From: an uncultured Collinsella sp.
GTDB lineage: Bacteria > Actinomycetota > Coriobacteriia > Coriobacteriales > Coriobacteriaceae
Assembly (NCBI GenBank): GCA_900752215.1
Contig: CAADUO010000060.1
Location: 1 to 64,000, forward strand
Direction: 5' to 3'
DNA: 64,000 nt
In this document: piece after piece, positions 43,793-52,975 of the stretch
Layout: every line of letters begins with the position of its first letter
Numbering within the stretch: position 1 is the first letter of the stretch
The notes under the pieces: generated by a model
What the model was told of the DNA's origin: nothing
What the model saw: only the letters and a program-made list of their open reading frames with translations
Database searches by the model: none
Made by a program: the position numbers and the translations under genes

Positions 43793-45205
43793 TTACATCT
43801 CTTCGGCAGCCGCAGCGCGAGCAGCCTCGAGAACCTCTTCGGGAAGCTCGACGCCCTCATCGGTGTTGTAGCCGTACTTCTGGGCACCCTTTTTGAGGAA
43901 GAAGAACGAAACCACAGCGGTAAAGGCCTCGGCAACGGTCAGAGCCAGCCACACGCCGTCGCCGCCTATGACCATGGGAAGCACCAGCAGCAAAGCGATG
44001 GGAAGAACGAGCGAACGCAGGGTAGAGATGATGAGAGGCATCATCGTGTCGTTGAAGGCCGTGAGCATGTTCTGAATGCAGATATTGATGCCGACGAGGC
44101 CAGCGCAAGAGGCGAAGAGAATCCACTTCTGGGAGGCGAGGGTATATACGGGGTCGCCGGGGACCTGACCATAGACCAACAGGATCGGCTTCATCATAAC
44201 GATACCCAGGACAGCAATAACGACGATGAGGATAGCGCTCAGACGACGGTACTTCTGGTACGTGCCGTGAATCTTCTTGGGATTGTTTTCGCCGATCTGA
44301 TAGCTAATGATCGGCGTAGCGCCCTTACCAAAGCCAATGAACGGGCCAACAAAGAGGAACTGCACGTACAGGAAGATTGCGGCAACGGCGACGCCGTCGG
44401 CCCCAAAGTACTTCATGGCCTGGATGTTGTAGATAGCGGTCATGAAGCCGGTGGCGGCACTGTAGATAAAGTCGGCAAGGCCGATCTTGCAGCTCTCGGC
44501 GACATTCTTCGCGGGACAGGCCGGCGAGTCATAATGCAGGGCACTGCTCTTGGAGAAGATGACGACTGCAGAAGCGATGGCGGCAAAGGCAGAGCCGGTA
44601 CCAAAGCCAAGAGCTGCACCCGTGGTGCCCAGACCAAGCGTACCCTGGTAGACAACGTCCATGCCCAGCGTGACCAGACCACCAAGGATGGTGATCACCA
44701 TGCAATGCGTGGGCTTACCAGCAGTGAGCAGCCACATCTGGAAACCGAGCTGGATGGTGTAGAGCGGCATGAAGAAGCGGTGCACGTTCCAATAGGTGGT
44801 GCAGACGGGAGCGAGGCCTGCGTCAGCGCCCATGAAGTACCACACCTGGTCGCCAGCAAAGCTGATGGCAAAGCCCCAAACGGTAGCAATGATGGTCGAG
44901 ATGAGAAGCACGCAAGTGAAGGTCTTGTTTGCCTCGGTCGTCTTCTTCTCGCCCAGAAGCTTGCCCAGAAGGGCGGCGGAACCGCCGGAGAACAGGAAGG
45001 CGATGGCCTCTACCACTGCCTGAGCAGGATAGACGATGTTAATGGCCGAAAGCGTCGCCGTGCTGTTGAAGTTGGTGGCGATAGCGGTGTCGAAAATCTG
45101 ATAGATACCGGTCCAGAGCTGCAGCAGGATCGAGGGAGCTGCAAAGAGGAACAGACCGATAAGCGTGTAGTTACGCGCGAGCTTGTTAGGGCTGGTTTCT
45201 GCCAT
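43793..45205 (-). CDS. MATE family efflux transporter
   Basis: 470 residues with 12 predicted helices in two related halves (typical opening of the first half: LFLFAAPSILLQLWTG, GIYQIFDTAIATN). It uses an H+ or Na+ gradient to export small organic compounds. The closest subgroup by memory is the VmrA/NorM-like MATE of anaerobes. The GGAAGGCGAG ribosome site overlaps the amidohydrolase stop, and only one base separates the two genes, so they are co-translated. This suggests export or release of the amidohydrolase substrate or product. Confidence 0.9.
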   Translation of the reverse strand: MAETSPNKLARNYTLIGLFLFAAPSILLQLWTGIYQIFDTAIATNFNSTATLSAINIVYPAQAVVEAIAFLFSGGSAALLGKLLGEKKTTEANKTFTCVLLISTIIATVWGFAISFAGDQVWYFMGADAGLAPVCTTYWNVHRFFMPLYTIQLGFQMWLLTAGKPTHCMVITILGGLVTLGMDVVYQGTLGLGTTGAALGFGTGSAFAAIASAVVIFSKSSALHYDSPACPAKNVAESCKIGLADFIYSAATGFMTAIYNIQAMKYFGADGVAVAAIFLYVQFLFVGPFIGFGKGATPIISYQIGENNPKKIHGTYQKYRRLSAILIVVIAVLGIVMMKPILLVYGQVPGDPVYTLASQKWILFASCAGLVGINICIQNMLTAFNDTMMPLIISTLRSLVLPIALLLVLPMVIGGDGVWLALTVAEAFTAVVSFFFLKKGAQKYGYNTDEGVELPEEVLEAARAAAAEEM

Positions 45206-45206
45206 A

Positions 45207-46847
45207 TTACTCGCCTTCCTTCTCGTACATGGTCTTGCCGTCGATGACGGTCATGAGGCACTTGGCCTCGTGGATGGTGTGGGGATCGATGGACGTGATG
45301 TCGCGGTCCATGAGCACGAAGTCGGCTTCCTTGCCCACTTCGATGGAACCGATGCGCTTCTCGAGGAAGTTCTGATACGCACCATTGATGGTGCCGGCGC
45401 AGATCATGTCCTCGACGGATACACGCTGGTTCGGGTCGAGCACGGTCTCTTCCGAAGCGTCGCCGGGCGCGCAGCGAGTCACGCCGACCTCCAAGCCCTC
45501 CATGGGATCGGGGTTTGACACGGGGAAGTCGGTCGCCGAAGTGACGACCATGCCGCGGTCCCAGAACTTCTTGAGCGGATACTCGGACTCGGCACGCTCA
45601 CCAAGCTGAGCGTGCTCCAGGGACTCATAGCACACGGGGTCCTTGAAGTGCCATGTGGGATTGGCGCAAGCGATACCCTTGAGCGCGGCAAAACGATCGA
45701 TGTCCTCGTCGCGCATGACCTGCAGGTGCGTAATGGTCGGGCGCCAGTCATCTTTCGGATCGGTTGCCTGGGCATACTCAAAACCGTCGAGCGCCATGGA
45801 GATGGCCGCGTCGCCGATAGCGTGCACATGCACCTGGAAGCCCTTTTCCTTGGCATAGCGAACCATGGCGTTGTAATCGTCGGGCTCGCAGTTGGGAACG
45901 CCGCGGAAACCAGGCTTGTCGGTGTAGTCATCCAGCAGGTAAGCCGTACCAGATTCGATGACACCATCGAGCACGAACTTGATGTTGTTGCACTGATAGT
46001 GCTCGCCGCGATAGGAATCGCGAACCTCGGCGCAGCGATCGATCTTGTCGAGGCCCTCGTGCTCGGGCTTGCAATAGAAGCCGGAGGTTACCTTGAGCTT
46101 GAGCTTACCCTCGATGTCGAGCTCCTCGAGAGCAATTTGAGCATTGACCTCATCGCGAAGAATCGGCTCGTAAATATTGGTAATACCGACCGCAAGCAAG
46201 TCCTCCTGCAACGTAAGAATGGCGCTCTTGAACTCTTCGACCGTATAGGAACGAATCGCTTTGAAGACATCGTTCATGGCCCAATCGCGCACAAGACCCG
46301 TAGGCTCCTGCGTCTCGGGATCCAAAACGATGGTTCCAGCCTCCTGGCTCACAAAGCCGCGACCGATGCCGGCCTTCTCGAGGCACTTGCTGTTGACCCA
46401 ATAGGAGTGGCCGTCGTAGGAACCGATAAGCATCGGCACGTCCGGGCACACTGCGTCCAGCAGCTCCTTGGCCTGAATCTTGCCCTCGTTCTCGAACACG
46501 GCGTTGTCCCAACCCATGCCCTTATAGAACTCGCGTCCGGGATGCTCTTCCACATATTTGCGGATGGTATCCACGTACTCGTCCACGGTCTCGAGACCCA
46601 AAATGTCGATCTCGTAGGCAAACTGGCCAGCACCAGACGAGAAGTGCATATGAGCATCGCAGAAGCCCGGCATGAACATGCCGTCGCCCGCCTCGATCAC
46701 CTTGGTGTCGGGACCGACGTACTCGCTCACCCCCGCCTCGTCACCCACATAGACGAAGACGCCATCCTTAATCGCTACTGCCTGAGCCGTAAACTCTGTG
46801 CGATTGGACGTGAACACCTTCCCCTTAAGTACGGTATCCGCTTGCAT
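45207..46847 (-). CDS. YtcJ-type amidohydrolase
   Basis: 546 residues. The amidohydrolase TIM barrel has the first metal pair in FCDAHMHFSSG (about 62-72), a second group HVHAIGDAAISMALDG (about 333-348), HLQVMRDEDI, and a late Asp in TSATDFPVSNPDP. The N- and C-terminal beta-sandwich (LKGKVFTSN, SIEVGKEADFVLMDRD) completes the YtcJ/NfdA-like fold. Members hydrolyse amides, formamides or cyclic amides. The actual substrate is unknown. AAAGGAG precedes the ATG. It is the first gene of the operon with the MATE gene. Confidence 0.9.
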   Translation of the reverse strand: MQADTVLKGKVFTSNRTEFTAQAVAIKDGVFVYVGDEAGVSEYVGPDTKVIEAGDGMFMPGFCDAHMHFSSGAGQFAYEIDILGLETVDEYVDTIRKYVEEHPGREFYKGMGWDNAVFENEGKIQAKELLDAVCPDVPMLIGSYDGHSYWVNSKCLEKAGIGRGFVSQEAGTIVLDPETQEPTGLVRDWAMNDVFKAIRSYTVEEFKSAILTLQEDLLAVGITNIYEPILRDEVNAQIALEELDIEGKLKLKVTSGFYCKPEHEGLDKIDRCAEVRDSYRGEHYQCNNIKFVLDGVIESGTAYLLDDYTDKPGFRGVPNCEPDDYNAMVRYAKEKGFQVHVHAIGDAAISMALDGFEYAQATDPKDDWRPTITHLQVMRDEDIDRFAALKGIACANPTWHFKDPVCYESLEHAQLGERAESEYPLKKFWDRGMVVTSATDFPVSNPDPMEGLEVGVTRCAPGDASEETVLDPNQRVSVEDMICAGTINGAYQNFLEKRIGSIEVGKEADFVLMDRDITSIDPHTIHEAKCLMTVIDGKTMYEKEGE

Positions 46848-47207
46848 CGCAAACTCCTTTCCTGCGATCCGCTTCTCAGTCCAAAACGGATTTCGCTGGA
46901 AAGACTACGGTCGGAAAGGAGGTTTATTCTATGAGCCAAACGATCAATTTCACTCAACCTTAGTTGTACAAACAGATTATTTTGGCAGGTAAAACGGTCT
47001 ATTTCATTCTTCGGCGCCATAACACCACGTCCCGTTCGCGCGAGGAGAACGACCACTCATGGCTCGCATAGGACGCGTTTTGACGCGCTTATACCCCTAG
47101 GGTTTACCTCCGTCTATCCGTTGTCGATAGCCGTATTGGGCCCATGGCGCCCCTCGGCGGCGCCCGGTGCCCAAACGGCAAGCCCGTGCCTGCCGTCACG
47201 AGGCCGT
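46848..47207. other. Intergenic region with repeated operator-like sequences
   Basis: About 360 bp without a gene. The left part holds the amidohydrolase promoter: TAGAAT (minus, 46926-46931) is a candidate -10, and related AAACG...TTTC sequences begin at 46884, 46938 and 46992. The rest is unassigned. Confidence 0.5.
46884..47009 (-). promoter_or_regulatory. Three operator-like repeats with 54-bp period
   Basis: AAACGATCAATTTCACTC (46938-46955) and AAACGGTCTATTTCATTC (46992-47009) match at 14 of 18 bases. A shorter version, AAACGGATTTCGCTG, begins at 46884. Starts are exactly 54 bp apart. They flank the candidate -10 of the amidohydrolase-MATE operon and may bind the nearby LuxR protein. 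Confidence 0.4.
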
Positions 47208-48851
47208 CTACGCCCTATAGAACACGTTGTCGGCAAAGAAATCGGCCGGGGGCTCCATGCAGGCAATCTCGCCGTCAAACATCATGGCGACGTCGTCGGC
47301 TACCTGCTCGACAAAGTCCAAATCGTGCGTAGCCATGATGACGGTACCGCCAGCCCTCGCATGGTCACGCAGGGCGCGAGCGATGATGCGACGGCTCTCC
47401 AGGTCCAAGCCCTTCGTGGGTTCGTCAAGCAGCAGCAGCTCGGGGCCGATCAGCAGCAGCTTTGCCAACGCAAGCAGCTGGCGCTGTCCGCCCGAAAGAT
47501 CGTACGGGTGGCGTCCATCCAGGCCCGACAGCCCCAGGCTCGCCGCGCGCTCCCGTGCCAAGTTCTCGTCATATCCGCAGGTCGAAGCCCATTCCATCAG
47601 CTCATCGCGAACCGTCTCGGCAACCAGCAGGGCCTTGGGGTTCTGCGGCAGCAGCGCAGCCGAGGCCGCCCCGCGCACCATGCGGCCGCGCTGCAGCTTG
47701 GCGGTCTTCGCCAGCACCGAGAGCATCGTCGACTTACCGCATCCGTTGCCGCCCACGATCGCATGCACCGCACCGGCCGAAAACGACGCATCGAGCCCGC
47801 GCAGCACCCAACCGTCCGCGCGATCGTAGCGAAACCAGCCTTCCGACAGGATGGTAGCCGACCCGCCGTGCATTTTTTGGAGTATTCTGCTTCCATCCGT
47901 GCGCTGGAAGGCTTCCGAGCCGTTCTCGAGCGACGTTTGCGCCACAAATTCGGACGATTTGTCCAATTCCGAACTTTTTTTCGCGCTCGATACGTCCCCG
48001 GGCGGCTCCGGAGAGCCCAAATTGTCCTCACGCCTGCTGAATACTCCGTTTTTTGCACATCGGATGGCACCCCACCCCAACATGTCATCGGAAAACAGCG
48101 ATTCTCGGCGTCCCAAAGAAGCCATATCCGCCACCTCGCGCACGCGACCGTCCTCAATCCGGTACGCACACGTCGCGTATTCGAGCATTGGGCGCGGCCG
48201 ATGCGTCGCCACAACAACCGTGCAGCCCAGCTCGCGATTCACACGAAACAGCGCGTGCAGAAAATTCTTCTCAGCAACGGGATCGAGCTGAGACGTGGGC
48301 TCGTCGAGTAGCAGCACACGCGGACGCAGCGCCAGGACGGCGGCAAGCGACAGCAGCTGCTTGCGACCACCCGAAAGCATGTCAGTATCGCGGTGAAGCC
48401 AGTCCTCCAGACCAAAGAAATAGCTGGTCTCGGCAACACGGCGGCGCATCTCGTCGCGCGACACACCCAGATTCTCTAGGCCAAACGCCATCTCGTGCCA
48501 CACGGTCTCGCACACAATCTGGTTCTCGGGATCCTGAAACACATAACCCACGCGCTCCGCCGATACCCGCACGTCCATGTCGGCAACGTTCTCGCCCAGC
48601 ACGCGCGCATCACCAGTGCGCTCGCCCGCTGGAGCGATCTCGGGCTTGAGCAGCGACAGCAGCGTCGACTTACCCGATCCGGTACCGCCAACAAGCAGCG
48701 CAAATGCACCTTGGGGAACAGACCAGTCGAGCCCCTCGAGCACCGCAGCATCCGCATCGGGGTAGGCAAAGCTCAGGCTCCGCACCTCAATCGCCGGCGC
48801 GGCCGAGCCATATGCCACACCCGCCGCCGAGCTCCTATCCAACCGAGCCAT
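47208..48851 (-). CDS. ECF transporter ATPase with two fused ABC domains
   Basis: 547 residues with two complete ABC ATPase domains. The first has Walker A GGTGSGKSTLL (about 35-45), signature LSGGRKQLL and Walker B VLLLDEPTSQLD. The second has GGNGCGKSTML (about 365), signature LSGGQRQLL and LLLLDEPTKGLD. Separate EcfA and EcfA' are here one chain. A linker of about 60 residues (270-330) is polar and lacks recognised domains. The ATG shares its A with the TGA of the T-component gene. It powers vitamin or metal S components located elsewhere. Confidence 0.9.
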   Translation of the reverse strand: MARLDRSSAAGVAYGSAAPAIEVRSLSFAYPDADAAVLEGLDWSVPQGAFALLVGGTGSGKSTLLSLLKPEIAPAGERTGDARVLGENVADMDVRVSAERVGYVFQDPENQIVCETVWHEMAFGLENLGVSRDEMRRRVAETSYFFGLEDWLHRDTDMLSGGRKQLLSLAAVLALRPRVLLLDEPTSQLDPVAEKNFLHALFRVNRELGCTVVVATHRPRPMLEYATCAYRIEDGRVREVADMASLGRRESLFSDDMLGWGAIRCAKNGVFSRREDNLGSPEPPGDVSSAKKSSELDKSSEFVAQTSLENGSEAFQRTDGSRILQKMHGGSATILSEGWFRYDRADGWVLRGLDASFSAGAVHAIVGGNGCGKSTMLSVLAKTAKLQRGRMVRGAASAALLPQNPKALLVAETVRDELMEWASTCGYDENLARERAASLGLSGLDGRHPYDLSGGQRQLLALAKLLLIGPELLLLDEPTKGLDLESRRIIARALRDHARAGGTVIMATHDLDFVEQVADDVAMMFDGEIACMEPPADFFADNVFYRA

Positions 48852-49738
48852 CAGCCAAACCTCTTCTCATCAATCGCGTGCAACGCGCAAGGCAGCATCA
48901 TCCAGGCAGCGTACACGACATAGCCCAGCCACGGCGCCGGCACCGAGAGCTGCGGATAAAACGAATACTGCGTCGTCGCGGTCGCCGCCACGGCCACCGC
49001 GGCAGCACCAAACAGCGCGAGCCCGACCAGCGCGGCAACGTCGCTGCGCCCCAGTCGATACCGCGCATACGTCGTACGACGTGTCGCGGCACCCCACCCG
49101 CGCGAGCGCATCGCGTCCGCGCGCTCCAGCGAATCTTCCATGCCCCAGCCCATCAACACGCTCGACGCCCGCAGGCGCGATCGCACGGGATCGGTGGGCA
49201 CGCGGCCCGGCACATCAATCGCATCCTGCACCGCCATCACCGTACGACCGCGACGCAAAAACTGCGGGATAAGCCGCATGCACATCGAGATCATGAGCGC
49301 GATCACCGGCGCGGCATTACCCAGCAGCGCGAGCACCTTGTCGTAGCCAAGCATCGACGCCGCGGCCTCAAACCACAGTACGCTCGCCACAAACAACCCG
49401 CCCATGCACAGGCCGTATACCATACTCTCCAAATACACCGCACGCATGCCAATACGGAACAGCTCCGTCGAGCCCGAGGCGCTAAACAGCGGATTGAGCA
49501 CCGCGATGATCAAGATCACCGGCAGCTGCCAGCGAAGCGCCCCCAACGTACGCGCGGCGCCGCGCATCGCAAACCCGTACGCCAACCCGCCCGCAAGCGA
49601 CAGTGCAATCAGCACCGGCTGCATCGAGAACATGGTGAGTCCCAGCGTCAGCACCATGTAGAGCGCCGGCACCGCCGGATGCAACATCGAAAATGCCGCG
49701 ACGGGCTCGTGGCCCGATTCCTCTCGCATGATATCCAC
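48851..49738 (-). CDS. ECF transporter transmembrane T component
   Basis: 295 residues from the GTG at 49738, which has GGAGGT a few bases upstream. The frame continues to an ATG at 49879 without a ribosome site, which would nearly reach the divergent glmU promoter. Helices occupy about 20-130 and 245-290. EcfT coupling-helix motifs containing Ala-Arg-Gly-like triplets are represented by DAMRSRGWGAATR (about 210-222), and RLIPQFLRRGRTVMAVQDA precedes it. It forms the scaffold linking the fused ATPase to S components. No S component is in this two-gene operon. Confidence 0.8.
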   Translation of the reverse strand: MDIMREESGHEPVAAFSMLHPAVPALYMVLTLGLTMFSMQPVLIALSLAGGLAYGFAMRGAARTLGALRWQLPVILIIAVLNPLFSASGSTELFRIGMRAVYLESMVYGLCMGGLFVASVLWFEAAASMLGYDKVLALLGNAAPVIALMISMCMRLIPQFLRRGRTVMAVQDAIDVPGRVPTDPVRSRLRASSVLMGWGMEDSLERADAMRSRGWGAATRRTTYARYRLGRSDVAALVGLALFGAAAVAVAATATTQYSFYPQLSVPAPWLGYVVYAAWMMLPCALHAIDEKRFG

Positions 49739-49934
49739 GGGCACCTCCCATCCCTCGCTCAAACGCCAACGCCGCAGCGCCGACGCCATGCACAACCAGC
49801 GCAAACACCACGCCGGCGGCACCGACATCAGCGGCAATGCGCCAATCGTTACGCGCTCAACATATGCCTGCGGTATCATATTGCGCCGTGTATCGTTTCC
49901 AAACGCACGTCTCTATAACGTAACAGGAGATCAC

Positions 49935-51347
49935 ATGGACGCAACCGCAATTATCCTCGCCGCCGGCGAGGGCACCCGCATGAAGTCGAACCACTGCAAG
50001 GTTTCGCACAAGATCTTGGGTAAGCCCATGGTCCAGTGGATCGTCGACGCCACCATCAAGGCCGGCTGCAGCCGCGTCGTGGTCGTCATCGGCAGCCACG
50101 CCGACGAGATGCGCGCCCTCATCGATGGCGCCTACGCCAACAGCGCCACCAAGGTCGAGTGCGTCGAGCAGACCGAGCGCCTGGGCACCGGCCATGCCGT
50201 CAAGGTCGCGCTCGAGGCCTGCGGCATCACCGAGGGCCCGGTCGTCGTGCTCAACGGCGACTTGCCGCTCATCACCGCCGACACCGTCGCCAAGTTCGCA
50301 CAGACCGTCGCCACCGGCGAGCTCGCCTGCACCGTCATGACCATGACCCCGCCCGACCCCTTCGGCTACGGCCGCATCAAGCTGGGCGCCGACGGCCAGA
50401 TCGAGCGCATCATCGAGCAAAAGGACTGCACGCCCGAACAGGCCGCCACGCTGCTCGAGTGCAACGCCGGCTGCTACGCCTTCGACGGCGCGCAGCTCGC
50501 CGCCCACATCAATGAGATCGGCAACGACAACGCGCAGTCCGAGTACTACCTGCCCGACATGCTCGAGATCCTCAAAGGCCACGGCCAGGCGGTCTCCATC
50601 TTCCACTGCGACGACTACCGCGACGGCCTGGGCGTCAACAGCCGCATCCAGCTCGCGCAGCTCACCGCCATTGCGCGCGACCGCATTAACGAGCACTGGA
50701 TGGCCGAGGGCGTCACGTTCATCGATCCCACGCAGGCCTGGATCGGCCCCGATGCCGTCATCGGCCGCGACACCGTCGTGTGGCCGCAGACGCACCTGAT
50801 CGGCCACGTCACCGTGGGCGAGGAGTGCCAGCTCGGCCCCAACAGTCGCCTCACCGACACCACCGTCGGCAGCGGCTGCACCATCGATGAGACCATCGCC
50901 ATCGAGGCCGTCATCGAGAACGGCGTCGACTGCGGCCCGCGTGCCTACCTGCGCCCGGGCACTCACATGCTCGACGGCTCCAAGGCCGGCACGCACGTGG
51001 AGATCAAGAAGTCCACGATCGGCGAGGGCTCCAAGGTGCCGCACCTGTCTTACATCGGCGATACCACCATGGGCTCCGGCGTCAACGTGGGCGCAGGCTC
51101 CATCACCTGCAACTACGACGGCGTGCACAAGCACAAGACCGTCATCGGCAAGGATGCCTTCATCGGCTCCGACACCATGATGGTCGCACCCGCCCAGATC
51201 GGCGACGGCGCGCTCGTGGCCGCCGGCTCCGTCATCACCGAGCCGGTCCCGGCAGACGCACTCGGTCTGGGTCGTGCCCGTCAGGTAAACATTGAGGGCT
51301 GGGCCGCCGATTATCGCCGCCGTCTGCACGAGGACGACGAGGTATAA
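49935..51347 (+). CDS. glmU: Bifunctional GlmU uridylyltransferase/acetyltransferase
   Basis: 470 residues. The N-terminal pyrophosphorylase domain has LAAGEGTRMKS (about 8-18), GTGHAVK, LNGDLPLI and GYGRI. The C-terminal left-handed beta-helix (about 250-450) has the repeating hexapeptides and the acetyltransferase segment SKAGTHVEIKKSTIGEG with NYDGVHKHKT. It makes UDP-GlcNAc for peptidoglycan. The start at 49935 has AGGAGA at good distance, and the frame also extends upstream without a site. It is followed by prs, as in many Gram-positive bacteria. Confidence 0.96.
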   Translation: MDATAIILAAGEGTRMKSNHCKVSHKILGKPMVQWIVDATIKAGCSRVVVVIGSHADEMRALIDGAYANSATKVECVEQTERLGTGHAVKVALEACGITEGPVVVLNGDLPLITADTVAKFAQTVATGELACTVMTMTPPDPFGYGRIKLGADGQIERIIEQKDCTPEQAATLLECNAGCYAFDGAQLAAHINEIGNDNAQSEYYLPDMLEILKGHGQAVSIFHCDDYRDGLGVNSRIQLAQLTAIARDRINEHWMAEGVTFIDPTQAWIGPDAVIGRDTVVWPQTHLIGHVTVGEECQLGPNSRLTDTTVGSGCTIDETIAIEAVIENGVDCGPRAYLRPGTHMLDGSKAGTHVEIKKSTIGEGSKVPHLSYIGDTTMGSGVNVGAGSITCNYDGVHKHKTVIGKDAFIGSDTMMVAPAQIGDGALVAAGSVITEPVPADALGLGRARQVNIEGWAADYRRRLHEDDEV

Positions 51348-51362
51348 CGTTTTACCAAGCAC

Positions 51363-51396
51363 AAAAGGAGCTGTTCCATGGGGGCGGCTCCTTTTT
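51363..51396 (+). terminator. glmU terminator
   Basis: AAAAGGAGC and GCTCCTTTT pair around a GC-rich loop and are followed by TTC, just after glmU. Confidence 0.85.
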
Positions 51397-51537
51397 CTAT
51401 CGTGACCTGCGCGGCCGGATGAGTGGTCGGTTCGTGTCCGTTGACGGTAAAGACGTTATCAAGACTCGATAAACCCCGCCGCGCGGTTACAATGCAACAA
51501 GGCATCTATATGGCATTCGATAAAAAGGAGAAGGGTA

Positions 51538-52524
51538 ATGCCGATTAATGATCCCGAGAAGTCGGAGAATATGCGCAAGTCCATCCGCGTGTATTCCGGT
51601 TCCTCCAACCGTCCCCTCGCTCAGAAGATCGCTGAGTACCTTGGGGTCGAGCTTTCGGGCCTTACGCTAAAGCAGTTCGCCAACGGTGAGATTTACGCCC
51701 GCTACGACGAGACCGTCCGCGGCGCCGACGTCTTCCTGATTCAGTCCGTGGCCGGCGGCAACGTCAACGACATGCTCATGGAGCTGCTCATCGCCACCGA
51801 CGCTGCCAAGCGCGCATCCGCCCGCTCCATCACCGCCGTCATCACCCACTACGGCTATGCCCGCCAGGACCGCAAGGCCGGCCCGCGCGAGCCCATCACC
51901 GCCCGCCTCGTCGCCAACCTGCTCGAGCGCGCCGGCGTCGACCGCATCATCACCCTCGACCTGCACCAGGGTCAGATCCAGGGCTTCTTCGATATCCCGG
52001 TCAACCACCTGTCCGCACTGCCGCTGTTTGGCCAGTACTACAACGCCATGAACTTCGACACCGACAACCTGGTTGTCGTCTCCCCCGACGTGGGTCGTGC
52101 CAAGGCCGCCAAGAAGCTGTCCGACATGCTCGGCTGCGACCTGGCCATCGCCCACAAGGGCCGTCCGCGCCACAACGCCGCCGAGGTCATGGGCATCATC
52201 GGTGACATCAAGGGTAAGACCTGCATCATCAACGACGACATGATCGACACCGCTGGCACCCTGTGCGCCAACGTCAAGGAGCTCAAGGCTATGGGCGCTG
52301 GCGACATCTACGTCTGCGCCACCCACGGCATCTTCTCCGGTCCGGCCATCGAGCGTCTGAACGACGCCCCGATCGTCGAGTGCCTCGTCACCGACGCCAT
52401 TCCCGTCGAGGTCGGCGGCAAGATCAAGACCATCTCGGTCGCCGAGGAGTTCGCTCAGGCCATCTCCGCCGTTTACCACGAGGAGCCCGTCTCCACGCTC
52501 GTCGGCGGCGACTTCGCGCTGTAG
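51538..52524 (+). CDS. prs: Ribose-phosphate pyrophosphokinase
   Basis: 328 residues. Class I PRPP synthetase: Met/ATP region, flexible loop RQDRKAGPREPITARL (about 108-123), DLHQGQIQGFFDIP (about 140-153), and PRPP-binding DDMIDTAGTLC (about 235-245). It makes PRPP from ribose 5-phosphate and ATP for nucleotide, His and Trp synthesis. An AGGAG/AAGGG ribosome site precedes the ATG. A TACAAT box is 45 bp upstream. prs lies between glmU and pth, but the cassette at 52611-54340 now separates it from pth. Confidence 0.97.
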   Translation: MPINDPEKSENMRKSIRVYSGSSNRPLAQKIAEYLGVELSGLTLKQFANGEIYARYDETVRGADVFLIQSVAGGNVNDMLMELLIATDAAKRASARSITAVITHYGYARQDRKAGPREPITARLVANLLERAGVDRIITLDLHQGQIQGFFDIPVNHLSALPLFGQYYNAMNFDTDNLVVVSPDVGRAKAAKKLSDMLGCDLAIAHKGRPRHNAAEVMGIIGDIKGKTCIINDDMIDTAGTLCANVKELKAMGAGDIYVCATHGIFSGPAIERLNDAPIVECLVTDAIPVEVGGKIKTISVAEEFAQAISAVYHEEPVSTLVGGDFAL

Positions 52525-52558
52525 TCCAACGCGCATCGCATCATCTTTGATGCTTTTA

Positions 52559-52590
52559 AAGGGTCGGAAGCTCGCTTCCGGCCCTTTTTC
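52559..52590 (+). terminator. prs terminator
   Basis: AGGGTCGGAAGC and GCTTCCGGCCCT form a stem followed by TTTTTC. Confidence 0.92.
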
Positions 52591-52610
52591 TATCCCTCGC
52601 CAACCTTCCC

Positions 52611-52812
52611 TGGACAATTGGTTCAGATACGTATTTTTTAAAGCCCCAAAGGGCCGTTCGGAGCCTTCTGAGCTCCCCGGCGGATGCCATGCCGCCCAAA
52701 GCTCATCGTTTTCGAGTACAACCGCCGCATATTTACCCTCAAATCACCCTCGAAGGCCCTTAGAAACGCCTCGAATGCCCGTCGCCTTATACGTATCTGA
52801 ACTAACTGTCCA
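52611..52812. repeat. Hairpin element E (202 bp), left of the nuclease-like gene
   Basis: 24-nt arms (52611-52634, 52789-52812; TGGACAATTGGTTCAGATACGTAT and complement) with two mismatches. The 154-bp interior is unrelated to that of element F. It resembles a MITE with terminal inverted repeats. Confidence 0.9.
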
Positions 52813-52975
52813 GTAGCTATCGTCAACCTTCGCGGCAGAGCTCAATTTCCTGCAATCCCCTCAACCGATTCCACCGATTTCATAACACCCAGCCGTTCAT
52901 GGCGCACAGCGCCCCGCTGAGCGAAAAGAACGGTATGGCGGTCGCATTCTGCCGCCAACTTAGTACGTTATAGCT

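Larger units (their letters stand above)
52525..52975. other. Gap after prs: terminator, hairpin element E, nuclease-like gene promoter
   Basis: The prs terminator (52559-52590) is followed by hairpin element E (52611-52812) and about 160 bp with no gene. The last bases before the next ATG contain GTTATAG and no ribosome site. Confidence 0.7.

Noticed and set aside
49739..49879. N-terminal extension of the ECF T component to ATG 49879
   Set aside because: No ribosome site there, the added residues have no helix pattern and the GTG at 49738 has GGAGGT in place.
52547..52816. Small plus-strand gene over hairpin element E
   Set aside because: The frame runs from the prs terminator through the element arms and has no ribosome site or domain.
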